From positions 1-20,100 of the forward strand of contig NZ_JAQLDU010000021.1 of assembly GCF_028209625.1 (NCBI RefSeq): DNA of 20,100 nt, read 5' to 3'. The stretch is from Collinsella aerofaciens (GTDB taxonomy: Bacteria; Actinomycetota; Coriobacteriia; Coriobacteriales; Coriobacteriaceae). The notes under the pieces were generated by a model, which saw only the letters and a program-made list of their open reading frames with translations, was not told where the DNA came from and did not search any database. Below are positions 1 to 6,008 of the stretch, piece by piece. A program made the translations under genes and the position numbers. How positions within the stretch are numbered: the first letter of the stretch is position 1; each line of letters starts with the position of its first letter.

Positions 1-198
1 GGCCTGGCGTTAGCATGTCGCGATTCAATCTCGAAAACAGCATTGCCCAGTTGACAAAACTATAGGAACACCCCCCTTCACCATCCCATTCAAATAGAAC
101 AATTTTGTTAGTCTTGGATAACTTTTAAGCTTAAAACGGGTATCCTTTGCGGCGTCAAGCAAACGGCACGCACACCGTGCCAGATCAAGGAGGCCCCT
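1..198. other. Intergenic region upstream of gpmA
   Basis: No gene is supported here. The stretch from about 85 to 150 is AT-rich and probably holds the gpmA promoter, but I see no well-spaced -35/-10 pair: a consensus TTGACA at 51-56 has no -10 at the right distance, and TATCCT at 141-146 lacks a good -35. A perfect 6-bp inverted repeat with a 5-nt loop (165-170 with 176-181, GGCACG/CGTGCC) ends 5 nt before the ribosome binding site. It could form a small hairpin in the leader. Its role is unknown. Confidence 0.4.
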
Positions 199-972
199 AT
201 GGCGCACCGAGCAGACCGACAGACAATGCAACTTGTCCTTATCCGTCACGGAGAATCCGAGTGGAACAAACTCAACCTGTTCACCGGCTGGACCGACGTA
301 GAACTCACCGACACGGGCCGCGAAGAAGCCGCAGCAGGCGGTCGAGCCCTCAAAGAAGCGGGCTTCGACTTCGACGTCTGCTACACCTCGCGTCTCAAGC
401 GCGCAATTCACACCCTCGACATCGTGCTCGGCCAAATGGATCGCGAGTGGTTGCCCGTCATCAAATCCTGGAAGCTCAACGAGCGCCACTACGGAGCGTT
501 GCAGGGTCTCAACAAGGCCGATGCCGCAGCGGAGCACGGCGACGAGCAGGTGCTCATCTGGCGCCGCTCCTTCGATGTCTGCCCGCCGGCACTCGAGCCG
601 GACGACGCGCGCGATCCCCACACCCAGGAGCAATACCGTGATGTCGCGCCCGATCAGCTGCCCTATACCGAGTGCCTCAAGGACACGATCGCCCGCGCCT
701 GGCCTTATTTCGAAGACGAGATTCGCCCCCAGATGCTCGCCGGCAAGCGCGTACTCATCGCCGCACACGGCAACTCCCTGCGCTCACTCGTCATGAAGCT
801 CGAGCACCTCACGCCCGAGGAGATCCTCAAGGTCAACACCCCCACCGGCGTGCCGCTCGTCTACACCTTCGACACCGATTTCAACGTCCTCGACAAGCGC
901 TACATCGGCGACCCGGCGACCATCGCCGCCAAGATCGATGCCGTGGCCAATCAGGGCAAAGCACACAAGTAG
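199..972 (+). CDS. gpmA: 2,3-bisphosphoglycerate-dependent phosphoglycerate mutase
   Basis: This cytoplasmic glycolytic/gluconeogenic enzyme interconverts 3-phosphoglycerate and 2-phosphoglycerate through a phosphohistidine. The 257-residue product has the RHG signature LIRHGESEWN at 14-23 with catalytic His17, the conserved TSRLKRAIHT block (63-72), LNERHYGALQG with acid/base Glu95 (93-103), and the second catalytic His190 in AAHGNSLR. Length fits the family (about 230-260). The ATG at 199 is chosen because AAGGAGG (187-193) precedes it by 5 nt; this adds nine residues compared with starting at Met10, which many homologues would match. Stop is TAG. mntH follows 75 bp downstream in the same direction with no visible terminator between, so co-transcription is possible. 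Family assignment is secure; only the exact start is slightly uncertain. Confidence 0.96.
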   Translation: MAHRADRQTMQLVLIRHGESEWNKLNLFTGWTDVELTDTGREEAAAGGRALKEAGFDFDVCYTSRLKRAIHTLDIVLGQMDREWLPVIKSWKLNERHYGALQGLNKADAAAEHGDEQVLIWRRSFDVCPPALEPDDARDPHTQEQYRDVAPDQLPYTECLKDTIARAWPYFEDEIRPQMLAGKRVLIAAHGNSLRSLVMKLEHLTPEEILKVNTPTGVPLVYTFDTDFNVLDKRYIGDPATIAAKIDAVANQGKAHK

Positions 973-1047
973 CCCCAACCCAAAACCGACGCGTGGCGCC
1001 GCACGGCCCAGATGCGACGTCACGCCGCCCATACACAGGAGCGCACC

Positions 1048-2304
1048 ATGCTCAACCATCTCAAACAACACTTTGGTTCCCGGCGCACCGGCGGTCACGG
1101 AGGCCTAGACATTGCGCGGCATATCGGCCCCGGGCTGCTCGTGACCGTCGGCTTTATCGACCCGGGCAACTGGGCCTCCAATATGGCCGCGGGCTCGCAG
1201 TTTGGCTACGCGCTGCTGTGGATCGTCACGCTGTCCACGATTATGCTCATTGTGCTGCAGCACAACGCGGCGCACCTGGGTATCGCCACGGGCGCCTGCC
1301 TTGCCGAGGCCACGACACGTTACCTCCCCCGCTTCGTCGGGCGCACGGTGCTCGCCAGTGCCTATCTCGCGACCATCGCCACCGCCATGGCCGAGGTCCT
1401 GGGCGGCGCGATTGCCCTTCAAATGCTCTTTGGGCTGCCCGTGCGCGCGGGCTGCGTCATCGTGGCGGCAGTATCGATGGCGATGCTCATGACGAACTCC
1501 TACAAGCATGCCGAACGCTGGATCATCGCCTTCGTAGGCGTGGTAGGACTCTCGTTTTTGGCCGAGCTTGCACTAGTCAAGGTCGACTGGCCGCAAGCCG
1601 CCGCAAGCTGGATCACGCCCAGTATGCCCACTGGCTCTGCCGCGATTATCGTGAGTGTCCTGGGTGCGGTCGTTATGCCACACAACCTTTTTCTGCACTC
1701 CGAGGTCATCCAATCCATGCACTTCGAAGGCCAAGGCGAGCAGGTTATCGAAGAGCGTCTGCGCTACGAGCTCTTCGACACGCTCTTTTCGATGGGCGTG
1801 GGCTGGGCAATCAACTCGGCCATGGTCATCCTTGCCGCAACGACCTTCTTTGCGCACGGCATGGTCGTAGACGACCTCGCCGTCGCAGCGGCCACGCTCT
1901 CCCCCATCTTGGGCCCGGCGAGCTCGACCATCTTTGCGGTAGCGCTGCTGTTTGCGGGCCTCTCGAGTAGTGTGACGGCGGGCATGGCGGCGGGCACCAT
2001 CACCGCGGGCATGTTCGACGAGGAATACGACATCCACGACCGACATTCCTCGATCGGGGTGGCGGCCTGTTTCGCCGGAGCAGTGGCGGCGTGCCTGGTC
2101 GTTCCAAATCCTTTTGAAGGTCTCATCTGGAGTCAGGCACTGCTGTCGCTTCAACTGCCGATTACGGTCTTTGTGCTCATACGGCTCACCAGTTCACCCC
2201 GCGTCATGGGCAAATTCGCCAACTCGCGTCCACTCAACGCGCTGCTTGTAGGGATCGGTGCCATCGTGACGATTCTCGATGTCGTGTTGTTGGCAGGGAT
2301 GTAA
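1048..2304 (+). CDS. mntH: Nramp-family divalent metal (Mn2+/Fe2+) transporter
   Basis: A 418-residue polytopic inner-membrane protein that should import Mn2+ or Fe2+ with protons. The two metal-binding signatures are visible: DPGN at 38-41 in the first unwound helix, and MPHN at 210-213 in the sixth transmembrane segment, where the Met is the metal-selectivity residue of true Nramps. About 11 hydrophobic segments fill the rest. The ATG at 1048 is preferred over an in-frame ATG at 1012 because AGGAG (1037-1041) sits 6 nt upstream of it. The gene lies 75 bp downstream of gpmA and ends in TAA just before a palindromic repeat region. There is no room for a Mn riboswitch in the 75-bp leader, and I see no clear MntR or DtxR site. 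Whether it carries Mn or Fe in vivo cannot be told from sequence. Confidence 0.93.
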   Translation: MLNHLKQHFGSRRTGGHGGLDIARHIGPGLLVTVGFIDPGNWASNMAAGSQFGYALLWIVTLSTIMLIVLQHNAAHLGIATGACLAEATTRYLPRFVGRTVLASAYLATIATAMAEVLGGAIALQMLFGLPVRAGCVIVAAVSMAMLMTNSYKHAERWIIAFVGVVGLSFLAELALVKVDWPQAAASWITPSMPTGSAAIIVSVLGAVVMPHNLFLHSEVIQSMHFEGQGEQVIEERLRYELFDTLFSMGVGWAINSAMVILAATTFFAHGMVVDDLAVAAATLSPILGPASSTIFAVALLFAGLSSSVTAGMAAGTITAGMFDEEYDIHDRHSSIGVAACFAGAVAACLVVPNPFEGLIWSQALLSLQLPITVFVLIRLTSSPRVMGKFANSRPLNALLVGIGAIVTILDVVLLAGM

Positions 2305-2333
2305 TGGGGCGGGGGCACCTACTCAGGCAAACG

Positions 2334-2388
2334 TCTCGATCTGTAACATCTAGACCCGCTTTCGATGTCTAGATGTTACAGATCGAGA
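2334..2388. repeat. Perfect 22-bp inverted repeat, 11-nt loop
   Basis: Arms 2334-2355 and 2367-2388 are exact reverse complements (22 of 22), beginning TCTCGATCTGTAACATCTAG. The intervening 11 nt are 2356-2366. The arms are about 40% GC and are not followed by a T-run on either strand, so this does not look like a standard intrinsic terminator. A degenerate second copy follows at 2410-2472, which points to a mobile or amplified intergenic repeat, or possibly a pair of regulator sites. Confidence 0.85.
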
Positions 2389-2409
2389 TCTTCTGCCGGA
2401 CGGTTTTGG

Positions 2410-2472
2410 TTTGTCTCGATATGTAACAAGTGGGCCCAATTTCCACTTCTAGATGTTGCAGATTAAGACAAA
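2410..2472. repeat. Degenerate second copy of the 2334-2388 inverted repeat
   Basis: The left arm (2410-2433) contains TCTCGATATGTAACA and ends AGTGG; the right arm (2443-2472) begins CCACTTCTAGATGTTGCAG and ends in AAGACAAA. The outer ends (TTTGTCT/AGACAAA) and the inner ends (AGTGG/CCACT) pair, while the middle is imperfect. The core words TGTAACA and TCTAGATGTT are the same as in the perfect copy 22 bp upstream, so these are two divergent members of one repeat. Confidence 0.7.
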
Positions 2473-2539
2473 AGGTCGGCCGGACTCACAACAGACAGGA
2501 TCGGCCAACAGCAACCGTGATCCCTTAGGGGCGGAGGAA

Positions 2540-2573
2540 AAGGGCCCCGGCCGAGAATTCGACCGGGGCCCTT
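2540..2573 (-). terminator. Intrinsic terminator of the rubredoxin gene
   Basis: An 11-bp perfect GC-rich stem (2540-2550 with 2563-2573, AAGGGCCCCGG/CCGGGGCCCTT) encloses 12 nt. Read on the minus strand it ends in TTTTCC. It starts 40 bp after the rubredoxin stop. Confidence 0.8.
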
Positions 2574-2613
2574 GGACAGAGCTATGTGTTGCCGTGAGCC
2601 GCGTGCCGACGAG

Positions 2614-2757
2614 CTACTCCTCGACGAGCTCAAACTGATCGGGACCGACGCCGCACACCGGGCACACATAATCCTCGGGCAGCTCGGGCGTATCGACCTC
2701 AACCTCGTAACCGCAAACGACGCACACGAACTTATACGTCTTCTTCTCCTCAGCCAT
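2614..2757 (-). CDS. Minimal rubredoxin-like electron carrier
   Basis: A 47-residue protein with two Cys-X2-Cys knuckles (Cys12/Cys15 in CVVCGY and Cys32/Cys35 in [12 protein letters not shown]), which bind one iron in rubredoxins. The CPVCGVG.DQFE end is a strong rubredoxin signature. The spacing between knuckles is shorter than in classic 52-55-residue rubredoxins and matches the compact domain fused to some flavoproteins. ATG at 2757 is preceded by GAGGAG on the minus strand. It is downstream of and co-oriented with the flavin reductase-like gene, 89 bp apart, but has its own likely promoter. It probably passes electrons from that flavoprotein to an O2- or peroxide-reducing partner (rubrerythrin, flavodiiron protein) encoded elsewhere. 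That pairing is inferred. Confidence 0.88.
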   Translation of the reverse strand: MAEEKKTYKFVCVVCGYEVEVDTPELPEDYVCPVCGVGPDQFELVEE

Positions 2758-2801
2758 GATGTTCTCCTCTCAAACGCGACTGGTGATGTACTTCATTTAT
2801 C

Positions 2802-2829
2802 AGTATAGATTCTCAATAATATAATGCAA
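2802..2829 (-). promoter_or_regulatory. Probable promoter of the rubredoxin gene
   Basis: On the minus strand, TTGCAT (2824-2829) and TATACT (2802-2807) are separated by 16 nt, in a distinctly AT-rich island of an otherwise GC-rich region. The rubredoxin ATG lies 44 bp downstream. The spacer contains ATTATTGAGAATC, which loosely resembles iron- or peroxide-regulator (Fur/PerR) half-sites; that likeness is weak. Confidence 0.5.
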
Positions 2830-2846
2830 GTATTTTTAAAACATTT

Positions 2847-3350
2847 CTAGCCTTGATACGAGGACGCCTTCGGAGGCGTCTTGCCCTTCAGGACCTTATG
2901 GTAGTAATCGTAGGTGAGCGGCGTCTCGTCACTCAAGCGCTCGGCATCCTCGACCTCGCCGATAAACAGTAGATGCGTGCCAACATCCACAGTGTCGATC
3001 AAATGGCAGCTAAACAGGGCCGCCGCGTGCTCGGGCACATAGGGCATGCCCAGAGCCGTCTCGCGGGTCTCGTATTTGGCAAACTTGTCATAATCGCTGC
3101 TGGTGCGGAACCCAAAGTTACCGATGTAGAGCATGTCGGCGGTCTGATCGATCACGGTCAGCGCGAACGCTTTGGCCGATGCGATGACGCCCGAGGTGAC
3201 GTTGTCCTTGTTCACGGCAACCGAAATGCGCGGCGGCATGGACGTCACCTGCACCGCAGTGTTGATGACGCAGCCGGCGCGCAGCCCGTCTGCCGCGGCG
3301 CTCACCACGTACAGACCGCTCGGCATGGTAAAGAACGCAGTTTTGTCCAT
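2847..3350 (-). CDS. Flavin reductase-like (flavoredoxin/Hrb-type) FMN protein
   Basis: A 167-residue cytoplasmic protein of the flavin reductase-like split-barrel family, which binds FMN and moves electrons from NAD(P)H or ferredoxin-type donors. The N-terminal block SGLYVVSA (11-18), AGCVINTAVQVTSMPP (25-40) and AVNKDN (44-49), and the C-terminal TYDYYHKVLKGKTPPKASSY, match the flavin domain of high-molecular-weight rubredoxin (Hrb) and related flavoredoxins. The family-level match is firm, the Hrb-type subgroup is from memory. The ATG at 3350 is chosen because GGGGAG (3359-3364) sits 8 nt upstream; the longer open frame upstream crosses the smpB terminator and is not coding. The rubredoxin that Hrb carries as a fused domain is here a separate gene just downstream. 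Stop is TAG. Confidence 0.85.
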   Translation of the reverse strand: MDKTAFFTMPSGLYVVSAAADGLRAGCVINTAVQVTSMPPRISVAVNKDNVTSGVIASAKAFALTVIDQTADMLYIGNFGFRTSSDYDKFAKYETRETALGMPYVPEHAAALFSCHLIDTVDVGTHLLFIGEVEDAERLSDETPLTYDYYHKVLKGKTPPKASSYQG

Positions 3351-3401
3351 AACGATCACTCCCCTAACCCGGGTTGGAACCTCATGGATGTATGTACCCA
3401 C

Positions 3402-3435
3402 AAAAAAGGCGGCGCCCATAACGGATGCCGCCTTT
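3402..3435 (-). terminator. Intrinsic terminator after smpB
   Basis: A 9-bp perfect stem (3405-3413 with 3427-3435, AAAGGCGGC/GCCGCCTTT) with a 13-nt loop runs into TTTTTT on the minus strand. It lies about 120 bp after the smpB stop and only 50 bp before the flavin reductase start, so it separates the two transcripts. Confidence 0.85.
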
Positions 3436-3478
3436 GAGACATATGTGTCAGAACAGTAAGAAAGATGAGACGCCCGCA

Positions 3479-3543
3479 GTTGCGGTGAAATAGGGACTGA
3501 ATAGCCCCTCAAACAGGCAAAACAGTCCGTATTCCACCGCAAC
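3479..3543. repeat. Long inverted repeat between smpB and its terminator
   Basis: Arms 3479-3499 and 3523-3543 pair at 19 of 21 positions (outer nine bases GTTGCGGTG/CACCGCAAC perfect), around a 23-nt loop. There is no T-run next to it, and a conventional terminator follows further downstream, so this looks like an intergenic repeat or an mRNA 3'-end stabilising hairpin and not the terminator itself. It starts 13 bp after the smpB stop. Confidence 0.75.
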
Positions 3544-3556
3544 TTATACAGAACGC

Positions 3557-4027
3557 CTAGCGATTGTGCTCCTTGAGGGCGCGGTCGATCTCGCGCTGGA
3601 CATCGCGCTTGGCCATATCCTCGCGCTTGTCGTAAAGCTTCTTGCCGCGGCCTAGGCCCAGCAGCAGCTTTACGCGGCCGTCGGTATTAAAGTAGAGCTC
3701 CAGCGGCACCAGCGCATAGCCGCGGTTGCGCAGCTTACCGTCGAGAAAGTCAATCTCCTTGCGGTGCAGCAGCAGACGACGGCGGCGATCAGGGTCGCGG
3801 TTCCACACGCCACCATGGCTATAAGGGTGGATATGCAGGCCCACGAGCCAGCACTCGCCGCCACGAATCAGTGCAAAGGTATCGGTAATCTGGCACGCGC
3901 GCTCGCGAATCGACTTGACCTCGGTACCGCTCAGCTCAATACCGCACTCAAACGTCTCATCGATAAAGTACTCGTGATGAGCCGAGCGATTCTTGGAAAT
4001 GAGCTTGCGCTCGCGCTTACTGGGCAT
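3557..4027 (-). CDS. smpB: SsrA-binding protein SmpB
   Basis: SmpB binds tmRNA and delivers it with EF-Tu to ribosomes stalled on broken mRNA. The 156-residue product has the family's ISKNRSAHHEYFIDETFECG start (10-29), GTEVKSIRE core, the LHIHPYSHGG strand and the basic C-terminal tail (KLYDKREDMAKRDVQREI) that mimics codon-anticodon pairing. ATG at 4027 has AAGGAGG 6 nt upstream and lies inside the end of the TPR-like gene, overlapping it by 11 nt, so translation is probably coupled. The longer in-frame extension upstream is only antisense-like reading of that gene's end. The tmRNA gene, often adjacent to smpB, is not in this window. RNase R, which degrades the tagged mRNA, is encoded about 4 kb away on the same strand. 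Confidence 0.97.
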   Translation of the reverse strand: MPSKRERKLISKNRSAHHEYFIDETFECGIELSGTEVKSIRERACQITDTFALIRGGECWLVGLHIHPYSHGGVWNRDPDRRRRLLLHRKEIDFLDGKLRNRGYALVPLELYFNTDGRVKLLLGLGRGKKLYDKREDMAKRDVQREIDRALKEHNR

Positions 4028-4934
4028 TGCCGGCCTCCTTGGCGCCATCGGCGTTTGAGCCCGCAGCCTCGCGCTTTGCCTTGCGCTCGGCGTTAAGCTC
4101 GGCATCACTCTCGCGCACCAGCTTGATAATCGCCGCGCACGCCTCTTCGCCCACCAGGTCGCGGGCACGGACCGTCAGGCGCGTAGCCTCCTGCTTGTCG
4201 CCGTCGCTCGCAGCGTCGGTCGCACACATGATCAGGCAGATGGCAATCTCGGCCGAAGGCGAGGTCGGCACGCCCTGCAGGGCGAGCTCACCCATCACAT
4301 GGTCGTCACTCTCGTCCGCGGCATCCGGATAGGTGGTATGGATCTTGTTGAGCAGGCGCGTCGTATGCGCATCGTTGGGCGCCAGGCGCAGCGCCAGACG
4401 CGCGCAGCCCACGGCAGCCGAAATGTTCTCGGTCTCGGGCTCCAAGAAGTACTGACCCAAGTTGGTGTAGGCGCGTGCGGCGCACTTACCGTCGCTCGCG
4501 CGCTCCAGCACCGAGAACGAGAGCGATGCCCACTCCTGCTTGTCCTCGAGCGCGCGGAACAGCTCGGCCAAGTCCAAGCGATAGTTGCAGTTCATGGGAT
4601 CCCAACGCACGGCCTGCATCAGGGCATTCCGAGCACTCACATAATCCTGCTGGCGGATGTAGGCAAATGCCATGTCGGAGTACAGGCGGTCAAAGGGAAC
4701 CTCGACCTGCACCAGCTCGCGCGGATCCTTCTCCACGCGGCGATAGGCCAGGCGCTCAAACTTGCTGTCGAAGCTAAAGTACTGGCGCTTCTCCTCCGTC
4801 TTGCACTCAGCGTCGATATACTCCTCGGCGAGCTCCACCAGACGCTCAAGCAGCGGCGTCGCCGTAGCCAGGTCGCCCTGCGCCAGATAGTTCTCGGCAT
4901 ACGTGATGTCTTCCAAGCTGATGGGCAGATCCAT
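4017..4934 (-). CDS. Tetratricopeptide-repeat-like protein of unknown function
   Basis: A 305-residue soluble, helix-rich protein without a signal peptide or membrane segment. The N-terminal helix pair (about 10-40, ENYLAQGDLATATPLLERL) and later segments such as LYSDMAFAYIRQQDYVSARNALMQAVRWDP and ARAYTNLGQYFL follow the TPR pattern of small and large residues, so it probably binds a protein partner. I recognise no catalytic motif. The C-terminus (about 275-305) is rich in Ala, Glu and Lys and looks disordered. ATG at 4934 is preceded by GAGGAG (5 nt away); an ATG at 4961 has no such site. It overlaps smpB by 11 nt, so they form one transcription unit. A perfect 12-bp palindrome CCGTATATACGG (4970-4981) sits 35 bp upstream of the start and could be an operator. 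Its link to trans-translation is only positional. Confidence 0.88.
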   Translation of the reverse strand: MDLPISLEDITYAENYLAQGDLATATPLLERLVELAEEYIDAECKTEEKRQYFSFDSKFERLAYRRVEKDPRELVQVEVPFDRLYSDMAFAYIRQQDYVSARNALMQAVRWDPMNCNYRLDLAELFRALEDKQEWASLSFSVLERASDGKCAARAYTNLGQYFLEPETENISAAVGCARLALRLAPNDAHTTRLLNKIHTTYPDAADESDDHVMGELALQGVPTSPSAEIAICLIMCATDAASDGDKQEATRLTVRARDLVGEEACAAIIKLVRESDAELNAERKAKREAAGSNADGAKEAGNAQ

Positions 4935-4990
4935 GGCTACTCCTCGATCTGAGCGAAACACGGCAGGCGCCGTATATACGGTCGATACAC

Positions 4991-5018
4991 AAAACCCGGG
5001 TCTCTTGCGAGGCCCGGG
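4991..5018 (-). terminator. Terminator of the tRNA-Gln/tRNA-Glu operon
   Basis: A CCCGGG/CCCGGG stem (4995-5000 with 5013-5018), extended after a one-base mismatch by CTC/GAG, runs into TTTTG on the minus strand. It begins 14 bp after the tRNA-Glu 3' end. Confidence 0.8.
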
Positions 5019-5032
5019 CGTTCATTTGTGGG

Positions 5033-5106
5033 TAGCCCGTACCAGATTCGAACTGGTGATCTCCGCCTTGAGAGGGCGGCGTCCTAAACCGCTAGACGAA
5101 CGGGCC
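5033..5106 (-). tRNA. tRNA-Glu (anticodon CTC)
   Basis: On the minus strand the acceptor stem GGCCCGT/ACGGGCT (with a terminal G-U pair), D-arm GTCTAGCGGTTTAGGAC, anticodon stem-loop CCGCC-CTCTCAA-GGCGG and T-arm with GTTCGAATC form a complete cloverleaf. The anticodon CTC (5070-5072) reads GAG. The discriminator is A at 5033 and is followed by CCC, so the 3' CCA is not encoded, in contrast to the neighbouring tRNA-Gln. It is the second gene of a two-tRNA operon. Confidence 0.95.
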
Positions 5107-5123
5107 ATATGTAGCAAATGCAA

Positions 5124-5197
5124 TGGCTGGGATGGAGGGAGTCGAACCCCCATTGACGGAACCAGAATCCGCTGTCCTGCCATTAGACGACATCCCA
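5124..5197 (-). tRNA. tRNA-Gln (anticodon CTG)
   Basis: On the minus strand TGGGATG/CATCCCA form the acceptor stem, with G discriminator and an encoded CCA (5124-5126). The anticodon loop TTCTGGT presents CTG, which reads CAG. T-arm GGGGGTTCGACTCCCTC is canonical, apart from an imperfect pair. The U1-A72 pair is typical of tRNA-Gln. It is first in the operon, 17 bp before tRNA-Glu. Confidence 0.95.
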
Positions 5198-5241
5198 ATG
5201 ACTGCATCGCTGCGCTCGGCTGTGCCTTTGCGCAAGAAAGA

Positions 5242-5270
5242 AATATACGGGAAGTCCGGCCGTGACGCAA
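5242..5270 (-). promoter_or_regulatory. Promoter of the tRNA operon
   Basis: Minus-strand TTGCGT (5265-5270) and TATATT (5242-5247) are separated by exactly 17 nt. The -10 lies 44 bp upstream of the tRNA-Gln 5' end, and the sequence between is GC-rich, as expected of a stable-RNA leader. Confidence 0.7.
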
Positions 5271-5463
5271 GCCCCAATTTTGACTTTTTTGAAATTCAGT
5301 CAAATACGGCCAACCCGTGAAGGACCTGTGAAGCCGACCGCTGTACACGAAGGGCAAAACGCCGCGAGCGGTAGCCGTCAACCGTTAGCAGATTCTACCG
5401 CGAAAACGATAGCACTAGGCAACACAATCGAAGTATCAATGATCGCGTAGATATCGAGGCGCC

Positions 5464-5874
5464 ATGGACGAAGAGCTTGATTACCTATGGGAGACCCTGG
5501 GTCTCGAGATCACTGCTGACCTTTGGCCCGAACGGGACAAAATCCATCCCACACTGCGCCCCGCCATCACGGTGATGCAGGCAAAATACCGCCGTGCATC
5601 CTTTTTGATCATGCGGATGTCATGGCACGCGGGACTCACCGACCTTAAGCGAATCCAGGCAAGCCTCGTCGAGCTGTCCGGTATGCCGACCGTCATATCC
5701 GAGGCGCACCTGGAGCAGCGCCAGCGCGAGCGACTGCAACAGCAGCGGATCCCCTTTATCTGCCCCGGCGTTCAGGCATATTTGCCCTTTATTGACGAGG
5801 AGTACTGGAGCGGCAAGCCCAACAAGCACGTAAAGGTCTACGATCCGCGCGAATGGGCGCAGTTGGAGGACTGA
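5464..5874 (+). CDS. Orphan protein of unknown function, possibly a truncated MarR-like regulator
   Basis: A 136-residue soluble protein, the only plus-strand gene in the right 17 kb. ATG at 5464 has a weak GAGG (5456-5459). The N-terminal 95 residues look helical (Trp9, Trp21, Trp54; a charged helix EQRQRERLQQQR at 84-95). The segment IPFICPGVQAYLPF (96-109) resembles, from memory, a motif that precedes a winged-helix domain in some MarR-type regulators of gut bacteria. Here only 27 residues follow, so the DNA-binding domain would be missing. That reading is tentative. It is the only gene in the window ending in TGA, and it sits between the tRNA promoter and a repeat cluster. No function is assigned. 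Confidence 0.6.
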   Translation: MDEELDYLWETLGLEITADLWPERDKIHPTLRPAITVMQAKYRRASFLIMRMSWHAGLTDLKRIQASLVELSGMPTVISEAHLEQRQRERLQQQRIPFICPGVQAYLPFIDEEYWSGKPNKHVKVYDPREWAQLED

Positions 5875-5891
5875 CCGGGGCAAGCCTGCCG

Positions 5892-6003
5892 GCGGAAAGT
5901 GCGTCCCAGATTTCAAGCTCAAACCGGTCCCCACTTTCCCATCGAGCCCTCAACCGGAAACCGTATCCCGTAATCGAAGCTCAAAACGGGACGCACTTTC
6001 CGC
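5892..6003. repeat. Nested inverted-repeat cluster (GTGCGTCCC family)
   Basis: A perfect 16-bp inverted repeat has arms at 5892-5907 (GCGGAAAGTGCGTCCC) and 5988-6003. Inside, each half forms its own imperfect hairpin: 5894-5907 pairs with 5926-5939 (11 of 14), and the stretch starting at 5956 pairs partly with 5986-6000. The word AAGCTCAAA recurs at 5915-5923 and 5977-5985. The structure looks like two tandem degenerate copies of one palindromic unit. It lies between the convergent orphan gene and the ArsC-like gene and may end both transcripts. Confidence 0.75.
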
Positions 6004-6008
6004 AGCCG

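Larger units (their letters stand above)
2305..2613. other. Convergent intergenic region with palindromic repeats
   Basis: This gap lies between the convergent mntH (+) and rubredoxin (-) genes. It holds two adjacent inverted repeats (2334-2388 and 2410-2472), then a GC-rich hairpin terminator for the rubredoxin (2540-2573). Short open frames on both strands here lack ribosome binding sites and recognisable sequence, so no gene is called. Either palindrome could also end mntH transcripts, but neither has a U-run. Confidence 0.6.

Noticed and set aside
25..768. Minus-strand open frame opposite gpmA
   Set aside because: Antisense shadow; the plus-strand phosphoglycerate mutase motifs are definitive.
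973..1047. Mn-sensing riboswitch before mntH
   Set aside because: The gap is only 75 bp and lacks the paired structure expected; it looks like an ordinary intercistronic spacer.
2453..2638. 61-codon plus-strand open frame between mntH and rubredoxin
   Set aside because: It runs through the repeat and the rubredoxin terminator into the rubredoxin gene on the opposite strand, with no ribosome binding site.
3351..6008. tmRNA (ssrA) near smpB
   Set aside because: No tRNA-like T-arm plus CCA end or tag-encoding frame was seen; the two T-arm signals in this stretch belong to tRNA-Glu and tRNA-Gln.
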